NCBI GenBank assembly: GCA_020056715.1
Contig: JAGVHG010000171.1
Coordinates: 1-36,376, forward strand
Length of the DNA stretch: 36,376 bases
DNA from: Phycisphaerae bacterium
GTDB lineage: Bacteria; Planctomycetota; Phycisphaerae; UBA1845
Direction: 5' to 3'
Shown: positions 16,794 to 24,816 of the stretch, in pieces
Layout: the number at the start of each line of letters is the position of its first letter
Position numbering within the stretch: position 1 is the first letter of the stretch
Notes under the pieces: generated by a model
What the model was told of the DNA's origin: nothing
Seen by the model: only the letters and a program-made list of their open reading frames with translations
Databases searched by the model: none
Program-made: the position numbers and the translations under genes

Positions 16794-17920
16794 CCCCGCT
16801 CACGCCGCGAAACTACATCCTCCGACTCAGTGTTGTCGTTGTCGGGCTGGGACTGCTTTTGCTGCTCAGCCCCGGCATCGGAACCGAGTCCGCGTCCTTC
16901 GGTTGGTGGGACGCCTGGCGGGCGCGGTTTGGGCTGCCCATCGCCAAAGCGGAACTCACCGGCCGACCGCTCGTGGACTTGGACGCGGACGGGGTGATCT
17001 CGGATGTTGAACTGTCCGGCTTCATCGCCGTCGCCCGACAAATCGGTTTCGGGCAACGTTTTCCGCGGACTTGGCTCGCTCTGCAGGTCGGCATGACCCT
17101 CGCCCTGTGCGGAGCGACGTTCCAAATCCTCTTTCGCAACTCCCTGGCCACTCCCTACACGCTCGGTATCGCCAGCGGCGGATCGCTCGGGGCGCTGATC
17201 GCCCTTCGCTGCGGATGGGCGGTGGCTTTTCTTGGAATATCGAGCGTCGCCGCATCGGCGTTCGCCGGGGCCTTGCTCATCGTCGCCGCCGTATTCATCA
17301 TCGCCCGCGGATCGAGGCGGCTCACCTCCAATGAATTGCTCCTTGCGGGCGTTACCCTTGGCTTATTCTGCTCGGCCATGATGATGTTCGTCACCGCCGT
17401 CTCCAACGAGCGCGAGACGTTCTTCATGGTCCGCTGGATGATGGGCTCGCTCGATCCGGTCCGCACCATCGAAGGGGCGGTGATGCTCCCACTGATGCTC
17501 CCCGCGTGGATCGTTCTCATGGCCATGGGTCGAGCGCTCAATCAGTATCGCCTCGGCGACGAGCTTGCCGCCACGCGCGGCGTCAACGTGGCCGCTTTGC
17601 AGGGAGTGTGCGTCCTGGTGTGTACCTTGGCGACGGCGGCGGTGGTCGCCCATTGCGGGCCGATCGGGTTCGTCGGCCTGGTCGTGCCGCACGTCGTGAC
17701 CCTGTTGTTCGGTTCCGACTGCCGCATTCTCTTACCCGCGTCGGCCATCTTCGGCGCAGCGTTTCTAATTCTCTGCGATTGGCTTTCGCAGCTTACGATG
17801 CGGTTCGCCGGATGGCTCACCGGCCAGCAACTGGGCAGCGCGACGCTCCCCATCGGGGTGGTCACGGCCATCATCGGCGTACCGGTGTTTCTCATTCTGT
17901 TGCGTATCCGACGCTCGTAG
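16790..17920 (+). CDS. FecCD/BtuC-family permease with an EF-hand loop insert
   Basis: A 376-residue inner-membrane permease of the B12/iron-chelate importer family. The first membrane helix (about 11-29) is followed by a hydrophilic segment holding a perfect 12-residue EF-hand loop (residues 63-74, DLDADGVISDVE, with acidic positions 1, 3, 5 and Glu at 12). The family core starts at about residue 90: RFPRTWLALQVG, CGATFQILFRNSLATPYTLGIASG, and later GPIGFVGLVVPH. About eight to nine further hydrophobic segments follow. The EF-hand loop is not a usual part of this family and would face the periplasm. It ends convergent with a DinB-like gene. Confidence 0.88.
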   Translation: MTPLTPRNYILRLSVVVVGLGLLLLLSPGIGTESASFGWWDAWRARFGLPIAKAELTGRPLVDLDADGVISDVELSGFIAVARQIGFGQRFPRTWLALQVGMTLALCGATFQILFRNSLATPYTLGIASGGSLGALIALRCGWAVAFLGISSVAASAFAGALLIVAAVFIIARGSRRLTSNELLLAGVTLGLFCSAMMMFVTAVSNERETFFMVRWMMGSLDPVRTIEGAVMLPLMLPAWIVLMAMGRALNQYRLGDELAATRGVNVAALQGVCVLVCTLATAAVVAHCGPIGFVGLVVPHVVTLLFGSDCRILLPASAIFGAAFLILCDWLSQLTMRFAGWLTGQQLGSATLPIGVVTAIIGVPVFLILLRIRRS

Positions 17921-17939
17921 GAGCGGTTGTCCGATGTAT

Positions 17940-18458
17940 TTACGTGAAGTGACGGATAAGCTCGCCGATGCGGCCGAGGTGATAGTCGTCGTGCTCCGCG
18001 GTGAAGTAGGCGATATCGACTATGCGCATCGGCTGATTGAGCCGAGGATGTAGGCTCTCCCTGGCCCAGTCCGATTCGCCAAGCCCATCGAATTGTACCA
18101 CGAGTTTGGCACGCTCCGAGCGGAGTTCGGCGCACAATGCGCGAATGTCTAAATCGTTGTGATGGGCTTCGTGCGTCTTTCGGTTGCTCATGTCCGCGGC
18201 CACCAGAACGGCCTTGCCTTGCAGGATTTCCTCAATCCGCCGCAAGTGGATGTCCTCAAGGTCGAGTAGGTGCCCGATGTTCTCCTGGATTGACCAACCT
18301 TTGCCGTCCCGTCGGCGGGTGAGGACATCCTTGGACAGACCGCGGACGCGCTCCTCGATCCGCGCCGGTGTCCCGCGAACACGTTCCAACAAGTCGGGCC
18401 ACTTGGCAGCCGGATAGTCGAAGCTGAATTTCCGCTCTGTCCAAGCCCACTTGGCCAT
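17940..18458 (-). CDS. DinB-like putative metal-dependent protein
   Basis: A 172-residue protein of the DinB/YfiT four-helix-bundle superfamily. The N-terminal part contains the conserved GKGWSIQENIGHLLDLEDIH, whose His is one predicted metal ligand. The C-terminal FTAEHDDYHLGRIGEL supplies the other two His residues. Members act as thiol-dependent transferases or have unknown roles; substrate unknown here. I chose ATG 18458 because GGAG is six bases upstream; an adjacent ATG at 18461 is possible. A REP hairpin separates it from the DUF2007 gene upstream on the same strand. Confidence 0.8.
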   Translation of the reverse strand: MAKWAWTERKFSFDYPAAKWPDLLERVRGTPARIEERVRGLSKDVLTRRRDGKGWSIQENIGHLLDLEDIHLRRIEEILQGKAVLVAADMSNRKTHEAHHNDLDIRALCAELRSERAKLVVQFDGLGESDWARESLHPRLNQPMRIVDIAYFTAEHDDYHLGRIGELIRHFT

Positions 18459-18476
18459 CATGCACTCCAGTAATTT

Positions 18477-18495
18477 GTCGGGTCGATGACCCGAC
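18477..18495. repeat. Short REP hairpin
   Basis: Arms GTCGGGTC and GACCCGAC enclose a three-base loop, followed by CTACAG, in the gap between the DUF2007 and DinB-like genes. It is distinct from the TCAnGG-loop family seen elsewhere. Confidence 0.65.
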
Positions 18496-18516
18496 CTACA
18501 GATTTCGCTCCAGGCT

Positions 18517-18891
18517 CTATGCCTCCGGGACGTCGAGGTATCGCCGACAATGCGGGCAGGTCTGCACTGTACCCCGCTGCTCAAACGGGAACCGCGAAGC
18601 CTTCCCGCATTCCTCGCAGACGGCCTCGATCGTCCGACCGGGCTCAGCAGTTTTTTCTCTGCGGTGTTGGAGATGCTCGCGGACCAGCGTTTTGGCTTGG
18701 TCGGCTTGCTGTGGATCGGTCACGCATACCTCGATCCCCTTTGGTGCGACGATGAATGGCGTCTGCAACATTTCTGCCGCATGGCGGTTCTTGATGTGCA
18801 CGGCGATGCCTTGGTCGTCCAACCACGCGGCCACGATGTCCGCCTCACCCATATCAGCCGCACGGTAGACGCAAATCAGGTCACGTGGCAT
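18517..18891 (-). CDS. DUF2007-like protein with C-terminal zinc ribbon
   Basis: A 124-residue soluble protein. The N-terminal half (LICVYRAADMGEADIVAAWLDDQGI, then a strand with GIEVCVTDPQQADQAKTLV) fits the DUF2007 putative signal-transducing family, which has a ferredoxin-like fold. The C-terminal part (CEECGKASRFPFEQRG, CPHCRRYLDVPEA) carries two CxxC pairs, a zinc ribbon. The start at ATG 18891 is 26 bases after the methyltransferase/ATP-grasp gene, so the two are likely cotranscribed. Precise role unknown. Confidence 0.78.
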   Translation of the reverse strand: MPRDLICVYRAADMGEADIVAAWLDDQGIAVHIKNRHAAEMLQTPFIVAPKGIEVCVTDPQQADQAKTLVREHLQHRREKTAEPGRTIEAVCEECGKASRFPFEQRGTVQTCPHCRRYLDVPEA

Positions 18892-18917
18892 ACGCAGCTC
18901 ATTCCGCCCGCGGGTCG

Positions 18918-20825
18918 TCAGCGTGCGGTCTCTTTGCGGGAGGCGATACGTTCCTGGGCGGCTTCGAGGATCAGCTCCAAGAGTTCGGCGTAGCGCAGGC
19001 CGGCGTAGGTGGCCATGAAGTTGAGCTTGCCGTCCCAGCACCAACCGGGGTTGGGGTTGACCTCCAGCAGTTTGATTTCGCCGTCGGCGTCGGTGCGGAA
19101 GTCGAAGCGGGCGTAATCGCGGCAGTCCAAGCGCTCAAACAACTTGTTGGAATAGTCGACCAGGCGGCGGCGGACGTCCTCGTCGATGCGGGCCTCGTGG
19201 TATTTGATCTGCGTCCAGTAGGGCGAGTCGGGGATCCACTTGGACTCGTAGCCGAGGATGGGCGGTAGGCCGGGGTCGAGGCCGGAGAAGTCCACTTCGA
19301 GCGGCGGCAAGTTGCGAAAGGTGAGGCCGGGGTTGCCGATGATGCCCACGCTGTACTCCGTGCCGGTGAGGAACTCCTGGATCAGCACGGACCGGCCCGG
19401 AAGCTCCACGCGAAGCTCCTCAAGGTAGCCCCACAGTTCTTCCGGGGAGCGGACGACGGCGTTCTGGCGGATGCCGATGCTGCTGTCGCCGTAGTTGGGC
19501 TTGACCAGAGCGGGGAAGGCGGACGGCAAGGTGGCCGATTGATCGTCGGGGTCGTAATACGTTTCCAACGGCACGGGGACGTCGAGGCCGGCGGCGATGG
19601 CGCGGACCAGGGACTTGTTGTAGCACAGCCCCAAGCAAGTCGGACCGGCGCCGGTGTAAGGGATGCGAAGCATTTCCAGGACGGCGGGGAGGTGCAGCTC
19701 TAAGAAGGGGTCGTTGTTGAACCCTTCATCGCACAAGTTCAGGACCATCTGCGGCGGATCGGCGCGGAATTCGGTGACCAGCGAGGCGTGGTTGTCGAGG
19801 AAGCGGTATTGATAGCCGGGTAGTTCGGCCAGCGCTTCCTTGAGCCGACGGATCGTCTCGATGTCTTCTTCGTTGAACTTGCCGTTTCGCTTCACCGAGT
19901 CGGGTAGTCGCGGGTCGCCCAAGACCACGGTGACCTTGGGGAAGATAGGCCCCTTCTTCCGCGGTACGACCGTTTTCCGCGGAGCCTCGGCGGTGAGGAA
20001 CATGCGGTGGGCGAGCATCCCCAGGTCTTGCTTGCGGTCGGAATCGGTGACCAGGCCCTCGTGCATGCGGACGGCGAGGAAGCCGACGCGTTCGAGCATC
20101 TGGGTGATCTCGTCGCGGGTGTAAAGCCGTTCGGCGTAGAATTGGTCGGCGATGACGCCCTTTTCGGCGTGGACGACGACCTCGCGCGACACCAGGCGTA
20201 CGCCGTCGGAGGCCAACGATCGTTCGCGGCAGACAAAATGGTTTTGGTCGATCCATTCCCACGAGCGCTTCTCGAAGTTGGTGCGCAGCCACTCGCCATC
20301 GGCGAGGTCCATGGCCAGGATCCCGCCAGCGCGAAGCACACGCTGGGCGCCTAGGAGCACGGCGAGATCGTCTTCTTCGCGATCGAAATAACCGAAGGAG
20401 TTGCCCATCAACGCCACGCAGTGGAACGATTCCTCCGGGAAGCGGAACCTGCGGGCGTCGCCCTCGTGGAGGGAGACGGACAGGCCTTCCGTCTTGGACC
20501 GCTTACGGGCGAGACGGATCAAATAGCGCGAGCGATCGAATCCGGTGATCTGCTTGAAGCCGCGGCGGGCGAGTTCCAAGCAGTGGCGGCCCTGCCCACA
20601 GCAAAGATCGAGGATGCGATCGTTGGGTTCCAAACCGGCGGCGCGGATCAAGAGGTCCACGTCGCGGACCGTGTTGCGATCGTTCTCGACGACATCCCCG
20701 TCCGTTTTGAGGTAGATGGAATTGAAAAGTGTCCGCCACCAATCCGAGGGGAGGTGGCGTTCCAGATCCGGGATGGGTCCAACCGTTTTTGGGACGGCCC
20801 CGGCGGTCACCGCCGTCTTGGCCAT
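18918..20825 (-). CDS. Fusion of SAM-dependent methyltransferase and D-Ala-D-Ala ligase-like ATP-grasp enzyme
   Basis: A 635-residue soluble fusion. Residues about 25-280 form a class I methyltransferase with the SAM motif ILDLCCGQGRHCLELA (71-86), EGDARRF and the acceptor-strand region AMDLADGEW. Residues about 297-620 form an ATP-grasp domain of the D-Ala-D-Ala ligase type: IPYTGAGP, KPNYGDSSIGI (442-452), QEFLTGTEYSVGI (483-495), YARFDFR and LEVNPNPGW (587-595). The ATP-grasp half would activate a carboxylate and join it to an amine; the first half would methylate the product or a precursor. GGAG nine bases before ATG 20825 fixes the start and excludes a repeat-derived leader. Substrate unknown. 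Confidence 0.85.
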   Translation of the reverse strand: MAKTAVTAGAVPKTVGPIPDLERHLPSDWWRTLFNSIYLKTDGDVVENDRNTVRDVDLLIRAAGLEPNDRILDLCCGQGRHCLELARRGFKQITGFDRSRYLIRLARKRSKTEGLSVSLHEGDARRFRFPEESFHCVALMGNSFGYFDREEDDLAVLLGAQRVLRAGGILAMDLADGEWLRTNFEKRSWEWIDQNHFVCRERSLASDGVRLVSREVVVHAEKGVIADQFYAERLYTRDEITQMLERVGFLAVRMHEGLVTDSDRKQDLGMLAHRMFLTAEAPRKTVVPRKKGPIFPKVTVVLGDPRLPDSVKRNGKFNEEDIETIRRLKEALAELPGYQYRFLDNHASLVTEFRADPPQMVLNLCDEGFNNDPFLELHLPAVLEMLRIPYTGAGPTCLGLCYNKSLVRAIAAGLDVPVPLETYYDPDDQSATLPSAFPALVKPNYGDSSIGIRQNAVVRSPEELWGYLEELRVELPGRSVLIQEFLTGTEYSVGIIGNPGLTFRNLPPLEVDFSGLDPGLPPILGYESKWIPDSPYWTQIKYHEARIDEDVRRRLVDYSNKLFERLDCRDYARFDFRTDADGEIKLLEVNPNPGWCWDGKLNFMATYAGLRYAELLELILEAAQERIASRKETAR

Positions 20826-20858
20826 TTGTAGTTTCTCCGCGTCGCCAACTTCGCGCCA

Positions 20859-20884
20859 GCCCCAACGCCCGTGAGCGTTGGGGC
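20859..20884 (-). repeat. 26-bp hairpin, TCAnGG-loop family (copy 1, inverted)
   Basis: On the minus strand the arms are GCCCCAACGC and GCGTTGGGGC with loop TCACGG, identical to the copy at 32869. It lies 33 bp upstream of the methyltransferase/ATP-grasp start codon, in its 5' untranslated region. Confidence 0.85.
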
Positions 20885-21073
20885 GGACTGGTACAGCGGA
20901 TGAATGGCGACGCCTTCGCCCTCCGTGCCAGCCGTTCAATAGTATACGTTGTAGAGGGCCGGCGCGGAGATTCAAGACCACGCCGAGAAATTTTTTTGAG
21001 CGGCGTCCGGTGCATCGACGACGATGGTGGTTACGGCGGTGTGACGTGCGTCCTGGCGCTCGCCTTGGCGTAG

Positions 21074-21265
21074 CGAGCGGGCTGGTCGGCGGGCGAGTTC
21101 GCGTCGGCCAAGCGAATTCTCAGCGAAGTGGCGGGCGTGCCCTGGGATCAGGTGCAGAACCGACCCACAAGAACGATCGCCGAGCTTCGCGCTTCGCCCG
21201 AAGGGCAAGGGGGGCTGAAAGCGTTCCTCGAAAAGCGTCCGCCGAATTGGACTTCACAAACGTAG
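21074..21265 (+). pseudogene. Decayed 3' fragment of an enoyl-CoA hydratase/isomerase gene
   Basis: This frame encodes the C-terminal 63 residues of a crotonase-family enzyme and stops normally. SAKRILSEVAGVPWDQVQ is followed by the family's closing pattern EGQGGLKAFLEKRPPNW, close to EGVTAFLEKRPPKF in the intact gene at 24 kb. Upstream the frame is closed by TAG at 21071, and no start or active-site region is present. It lies in the 520-bp gap between the methyltransferase/ATP-grasp gene and the biotin ligase gene, which otherwise holds only a REP hairpin. Most likely a deletion remnant. Confidence 0.7.
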
Positions 21266-21345
21266 CCCACCGCCCTCGGCCCGCGTCGTCACCGGGGAGC
21301 GTCCTCATTTCCCCATCCCTTTCGGCGGTGTAGGATCATCGGATC

Positions 21346-22017
21346 ATGACATCCTGGCAGGCATATCATTTTGACTCCGTTGATTCCACGAATGACGTCG
21401 CCAAACGACTTATTCGGGAAGATCAGATTCATGGGTGTGCGTACATCGTCGCCCGCGAGCAGACGGCCGGGCGAGGGCAACGAGGAAGACTGTGGTTGTC
21501 GCCGCGTGATGCAGGAATCTATTTGACGATCGTGGATTTTCCAAACGCACTGCCGACGCCGTTTACGAATCTCTTCGCTTTTGGCGCGGGGATCGCCTGT
21601 GTCGAAGCATTGCGTCAATGCGCAGGCGTTGACGTTCGGCTCAAGCCGATCAACGATCTCTATGTCGATGGCCGCAAGCTCGGTGGAATTCTGACGGAAG
21701 CCATTCTTGAGCAGTGCAACCTGCGCGCTCTCATCACGGGGGTCGGCATCAACGTACGCCGCGCCGAGCGAATCCTGCCGTCCGACCACGACCATCTCCA
21801 ACCGATCTGCCTTGAAGAACTAATGCCGCACGAACCATTCGTAGCGATGGATGTACAAGACCTTATCCTCACCCTTGTCAAACGAATCCGACATTGGAAC
21901 AGTCTGGTCTGCGGCCGGGACAACGGGATGTTGGATAATGAATGGCGTAAATATGCCCTCTCCGATTCAGTTATGGACCTCAGTGGAGCCGGCGTCGGCA
22001 TCCACAGCATAGAATGA
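21346..22017 (+). CDS. birA: Biotin--[acetyl-CoA carboxylase] ligase, monofunctional
   Basis: A 223-residue enzyme that makes biotinyl-AMP and attaches biotin to carboxylase carrier domains. It has VDSTNDVAK, the biotinyl-AMP loop region AGRGQRGRLWLSP (41-53), LKPINDLYVDGRKLGGILTE (99-118) and GVGINV. The usual KWPND is KPIND here. It lacks the N-terminal helix-turn-helix of the E. coli repressor form, and the C-terminal domain is short. AGGATC before ATG 21346 supports the start. Its last bases overlap the next gene by ATGA. Confidence 0.85.
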   Translation: MTSWQAYHFDSVDSTNDVAKRLIREDQIHGCAYIVAREQTAGRGQRGRLWLSPRDAGIYLTIVDFPNALPTPFTNLFAFGAGIACVEALRQCAGVDVRLKPINDLYVDGRKLGGILTEAILEQCNLRALITGVGINVRRAERILPSDHDHLQPICLEELMPHEPFVAMDVQDLILTLVKRIRHWNSLVCGRDNGMLDNEWRKYALSDSVMDLSGAGVGIHSIE

Positions 22018-23876
22018 ACGCGCTGACCGAACCAAGCGACCGGCAGGGTGCTCCCTCTACTCCACACTCCGGCCTTGTGTGTTTGGGCATCATCGGTCTG
22101 GCCGCAACCGCGGCGGCCTGGTGGGCCGTGCAGCCCCTGCAATTCAACATCGTTACCTATGAAGTCGTTCGCCAGCCGACCGCCCACTTTGTGCCGACGT
22201 TTATCTTCGGCATGATTGTATTTCTCTTTCCGATCGCGTGCGCCTTCACGGCGTCGTCTCGCGCCGCAGGTCGGAGGATCAGTACATCGCTTTCGTTGCT
22301 TTGGCCGCTCGTGGGAAATGTCCCGCTCGGCCTGTTCGCCTTCTGGCCGGATCGCCAACCTCCTTTTGCATTCACCTTTTTGTCCGTGTTGAGCGGCGGC
22401 GCGACGGTGTTTCTAGCGGGCTTGCGAGGGTCCGTCGCCTGCTCGCCCCGACCGCGCTTGGCTGTTGCCATACTGATTTCGCTCATCGGCCTGCTCACGC
22501 TGATACACACACGCATAGAAATCAATTTCTTCGAACACTTCATGTTCGGCCACGCCGATGTAGGGCATTTCACCGAAGAATTGAAAAACGTTCTCGCCGG
22601 GCGCGGGCTTCGCAGCGACAGCTTCGACAACACGCGGCTCGGCTGGCATTTCGTGCCGCTCCAGTTCGTGCTCGTGCCCGGTTACATCCTTTGGCCAAGC
22701 CCGAAGTATCTCATGGCCCTCGGCCCACTTGTGCTGCATTTGGGAGCGTTGCCGGCTTTTTGGTTCGCTCGACGCCGAAGCGGTTCGGTTCTAGTCGCCT
22801 TCTTGATCGGACTGGCCTGGCTTTTCTTGCCCTCCCTGAGCCGACTGGTGTATTCCAACACCTATGGATTCGCGTGGCTATATTGCTCCGTTCCCTTGTT
22901 GGGGGTTCTATTGTCCGCCGCACTGCTCGAACGCTGGAGACTGTGTTGGATTTTGGTGGCTGTTCTGCTGCTCTGCCGCGAAACGAATTCGGCGGTGACA
23001 CTGGGCTTTGGTTGTTACCTAGCCTTATTCTCTCCGCGCCGCAAAGCGGGCGTTCTCATTTGCCTTATTTCCATCGCCTATGCCCTGCTCTGTGCAAAGG
23101 TCTTGATACCCTACTTCGCCACTGCGGGCAGATATGAGCGACTCGACATGTTCGGCGAGCTTGGAAACTCGGTGGGAACGCTCGCCACCTCCCCATTCAC
23201 GAATCCCGCGTTATTCTTCTCGCGGCTGGTACGGCCGCAAAGCGTTAGCTTTCTGTTGGTCGTGCTCACTTCGATGTTTTTCCTTCCTTCTGTCGGCTGG
23301 CGATTGGGCCTGGCCGCTTTACCGACGCTGATCGTTCATTTGCTTCTGGCGGGTACGGACTGGCTGAGCATCAAATTCTGGCATCATGCCATGATTCTGC
23401 CTTTTTTCTTTTTCGCCTCCATTACGGCCCTTCGCCTCGGCTCCGCCGACCCGTCGCGCAATCGCGCCGTCGCCCTTGCCCTCCTGGTGTGTGCCGCGGC
23501 AAGCCATTACTTCTATGGATTCTCGCCCATCAGCAAGTCCTTTGAGCTGAATGCCAACGACGCATTCCTCCAAAACCCCGACCCTCGCCTTCCTTTCATC
23601 GAGCGACTTCGCGAACAGATCCCCCGGGATCGGACCATTCTCGCCACGGAGCGGGTAGCCGCTCACTTTACCGACTACCGACGTTTGTATACGGGTCGCC
23701 GTGTCCGGCCCGCCGACTTTGTCGTCATCGACCGCAGCGATCAATGGGACCCTTCGAGTCTACCGCGCAGTTGGACTGCATTCGGGTCAGACCCGGACTA
23801 CCGGTTCTACGCAGAATTCGAGTCAATCATCGTCTTTGAGCGTCGTCCGGAGGCACCACCCGCGGTGCCCGATTAA
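22014..23876 (+). CDS. Multi-pass membrane protein of the DUF2079 type
   Basis: A 620-residue integral membrane protein with about eleven to twelve hydrophobic segments and a soluble C-terminal tail (about 515-620). Between the early helices it has HFMFGHADVGHFTEELKNVLAGRGLRSDSFDNTRLGWHFVPLQFVLVPGY. This matches the conserved FDxxxF...HF.P region of DUF2079 proteins, which resemble GT-C glycosyltransferases. It is translationally coupled to the biotin ligase gene but has no obvious functional link. A lipid-linked sugar substrate is an inference from the superfamily. Confidence 0.78.
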   Translation: MNALTEPSDRQGAPSTPHSGLVCLGIIGLAATAAAWWAVQPLQFNIVTYEVVRQPTAHFVPTFIFGMIVFLFPIACAFTASSRAAGRRISTSLSLLWPLVGNVPLGLFAFWPDRQPPFAFTFLSVLSGGATVFLAGLRGSVACSPRPRLAVAILISLIGLLTLIHTRIEINFFEHFMFGHADVGHFTEELKNVLAGRGLRSDSFDNTRLGWHFVPLQFVLVPGYILWPSPKYLMALGPLVLHLGALPAFWFARRRSGSVLVAFLIGLAWLFLPSLSRLVYSNTYGFAWLYCSVPLLGVLLSAALLERWRLCWILVAVLLLCRETNSAVTLGFGCYLALFSPRRKAGVLICLISIAYALLCAKVLIPYFATAGRYERLDMFGELGNSVGTLATSPFTNPALFFSRLVRPQSVSFLLVVLTSMFFLPSVGWRLGLAALPTLIVHLLLAGTDWLSIKFWHHAMILPFFFFASITALRLGSADPSRNRAVALALLVCAAASHYFYGFSPISKSFELNANDAFLQNPDPRLPFIERLREQIPRDRTILATERVAAHFTDYRRLYTGRRVRPADFVVIDRSDQWDPSSLPRSWTAFGSDPDYRFYAEFESIIVFERRPEAPPAVPD

Positions 23877-23930
23877 ATACCCGCGAAACGCTGCCCAGGG
23901 TCGCGCGGCCGCTACCGGCATGGGGCACGG

Positions 23931-23959
23931 TTGACGGCATCGCGGGGGAATTGCACAAT
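23931..23959 (+). promoter_or_regulatory. Candidate promoter for the enoyl-CoA hydratase-transketolase unit
   Basis: TTGACG (5/6 match to TTGACA) at 23931-23936 and CACAAT (4/6 match to TATAAT) at 23954-23959 are separated by the ideal 17 bases and lie about 37 bases before the hydratase start. Judged from consensus only. Confidence 0.45.
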
Positions 23960-23995
23960 CCGAGATGACAATACCGTCGATCCGAGATTTTGAAG

Positions 23996-24796
23996 ATGAC
24001 CGACACACAACCGAAACTCTTGATTGAAAACGACGGAGCGGTCCGGACCCTGCGATTGAATCGGCCGGAATCGCTCAACGCCCTGGACAATGATTTGCTC
24101 AAGGCGTTGGGCCGGGCCGTGGCCGACGCCGAGAAGGACAAGACCGTCCGTTGCGTTGTCGTGACCGGTGCGGGGCGGGGGTTTTGCAGCGGGCAGGACC
24201 TCGCGGCCGTCGCCGCTCGATATACGACCAATGAACCTATCGATTTGGGATTACACCTCCGTGAGCACTACAACCCGATCATCACCCGGTTGCGCACGAT
24301 CGAAAAGCCGGTCATCGCTTCGGTGAACGGGGTTGCGGCCGGTGCGGGGTGCAGCTTGGCGTTGGCCTGTGATATTCGCATCTCCGCCGAGTCGGCGAGC
24401 TTTATCGAAGCGTTTGTCAACGTAGGCTTGGCGCCCGACGCGGGCAGCACTTTCATGCTGCCGAGGCTTATCGGCGTCTCTCGCGCGATGGAGTTGGCTT
24501 TCACCGGGCGTAAAGTAGCGGCAGCGGAAGCGCTGCAGATCGGACTCGTCAACCAAGTCGTCCCCGACGATCAGTTGGCGGCGTCGACTAAGAAGCTCGC
24601 TGACAAGCTCGCGGGCTTGCCGACTCGGGCCATCGGCCTGACGAAACGGGCGATTAACGCTTCGTGGCGCTCCGACATCGAAACGCAGTTAGATTATGAA
24701 GCCATGTTGCAAACCACTGCGGGGCAGACGCACGACCATCGCGAAGGCGTGACCGCCTTCCTCGAAAAACGTCCTCCGAAGTTCACGGGGGAATAA
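23996..24796 (+). CDS. Enoyl-CoA hydratase/isomerase family protein, PaaG-like
   Basis: A 266-residue crotonase-fold enzyme acting on acyl-CoA thioesters. It shows LNRPESLNALDNDLL, the oxyanion-hole segments GRGFCSGQDLA and GVAAGAGCSLALACDIRI, and EAFVNVGLAPDAGSTFMLPRLIG with the Asp that replaces the usual catalytic Glu, as in PaaG (2-(1,2-epoxy-1,2-dihydrophenyl)acetyl-CoA isomerase). It ends in AFLEKRPPKF. ATG 23996 is preferred over TTG 23990. The transketolase gene follows after 20 bp. Exact substrate unknown; no other phenylacetate genes are in the window. Confidence 0.85.
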   Translation: MTDTQPKLLIENDGAVRTLRLNRPESLNALDNDLLKALGRAVADAEKDKTVRCVVVTGAGRGFCSGQDLAAVAARYTTNEPIDLGLHLREHYNPIITRLRTIEKPVIASVNGVAAGAGCSLALACDIRISAESASFIEAFVNVGLAPDAGSTFMLPRLIGVSRAMELAFTGRKVAAAEALQIGLVNQVVPDDQLAASTKKLADKLAGLPTRAIGLTKRAINASWRSDIETQLDYEAMLQTTAGQTHDHREGVTAFLEKRPPKFTGE

Positions 24797-24816
24797 TCGG
24801 AAAACAGGAGCATCGA

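Noticed and set aside
20826-20981. N-terminal extension of the methyltransferase/ATP-grasp protein
   Set aside because: It would be translated through a REP hairpin and skip a good ribosome binding site next to ATG 20825.
22238-23137. Long alternative plus-strand frame inside the DUF2079 gene
   Set aside because: Arg/His-rich translation without hydrophobic pattern; the other frame encodes a clear multi-pass membrane protein.
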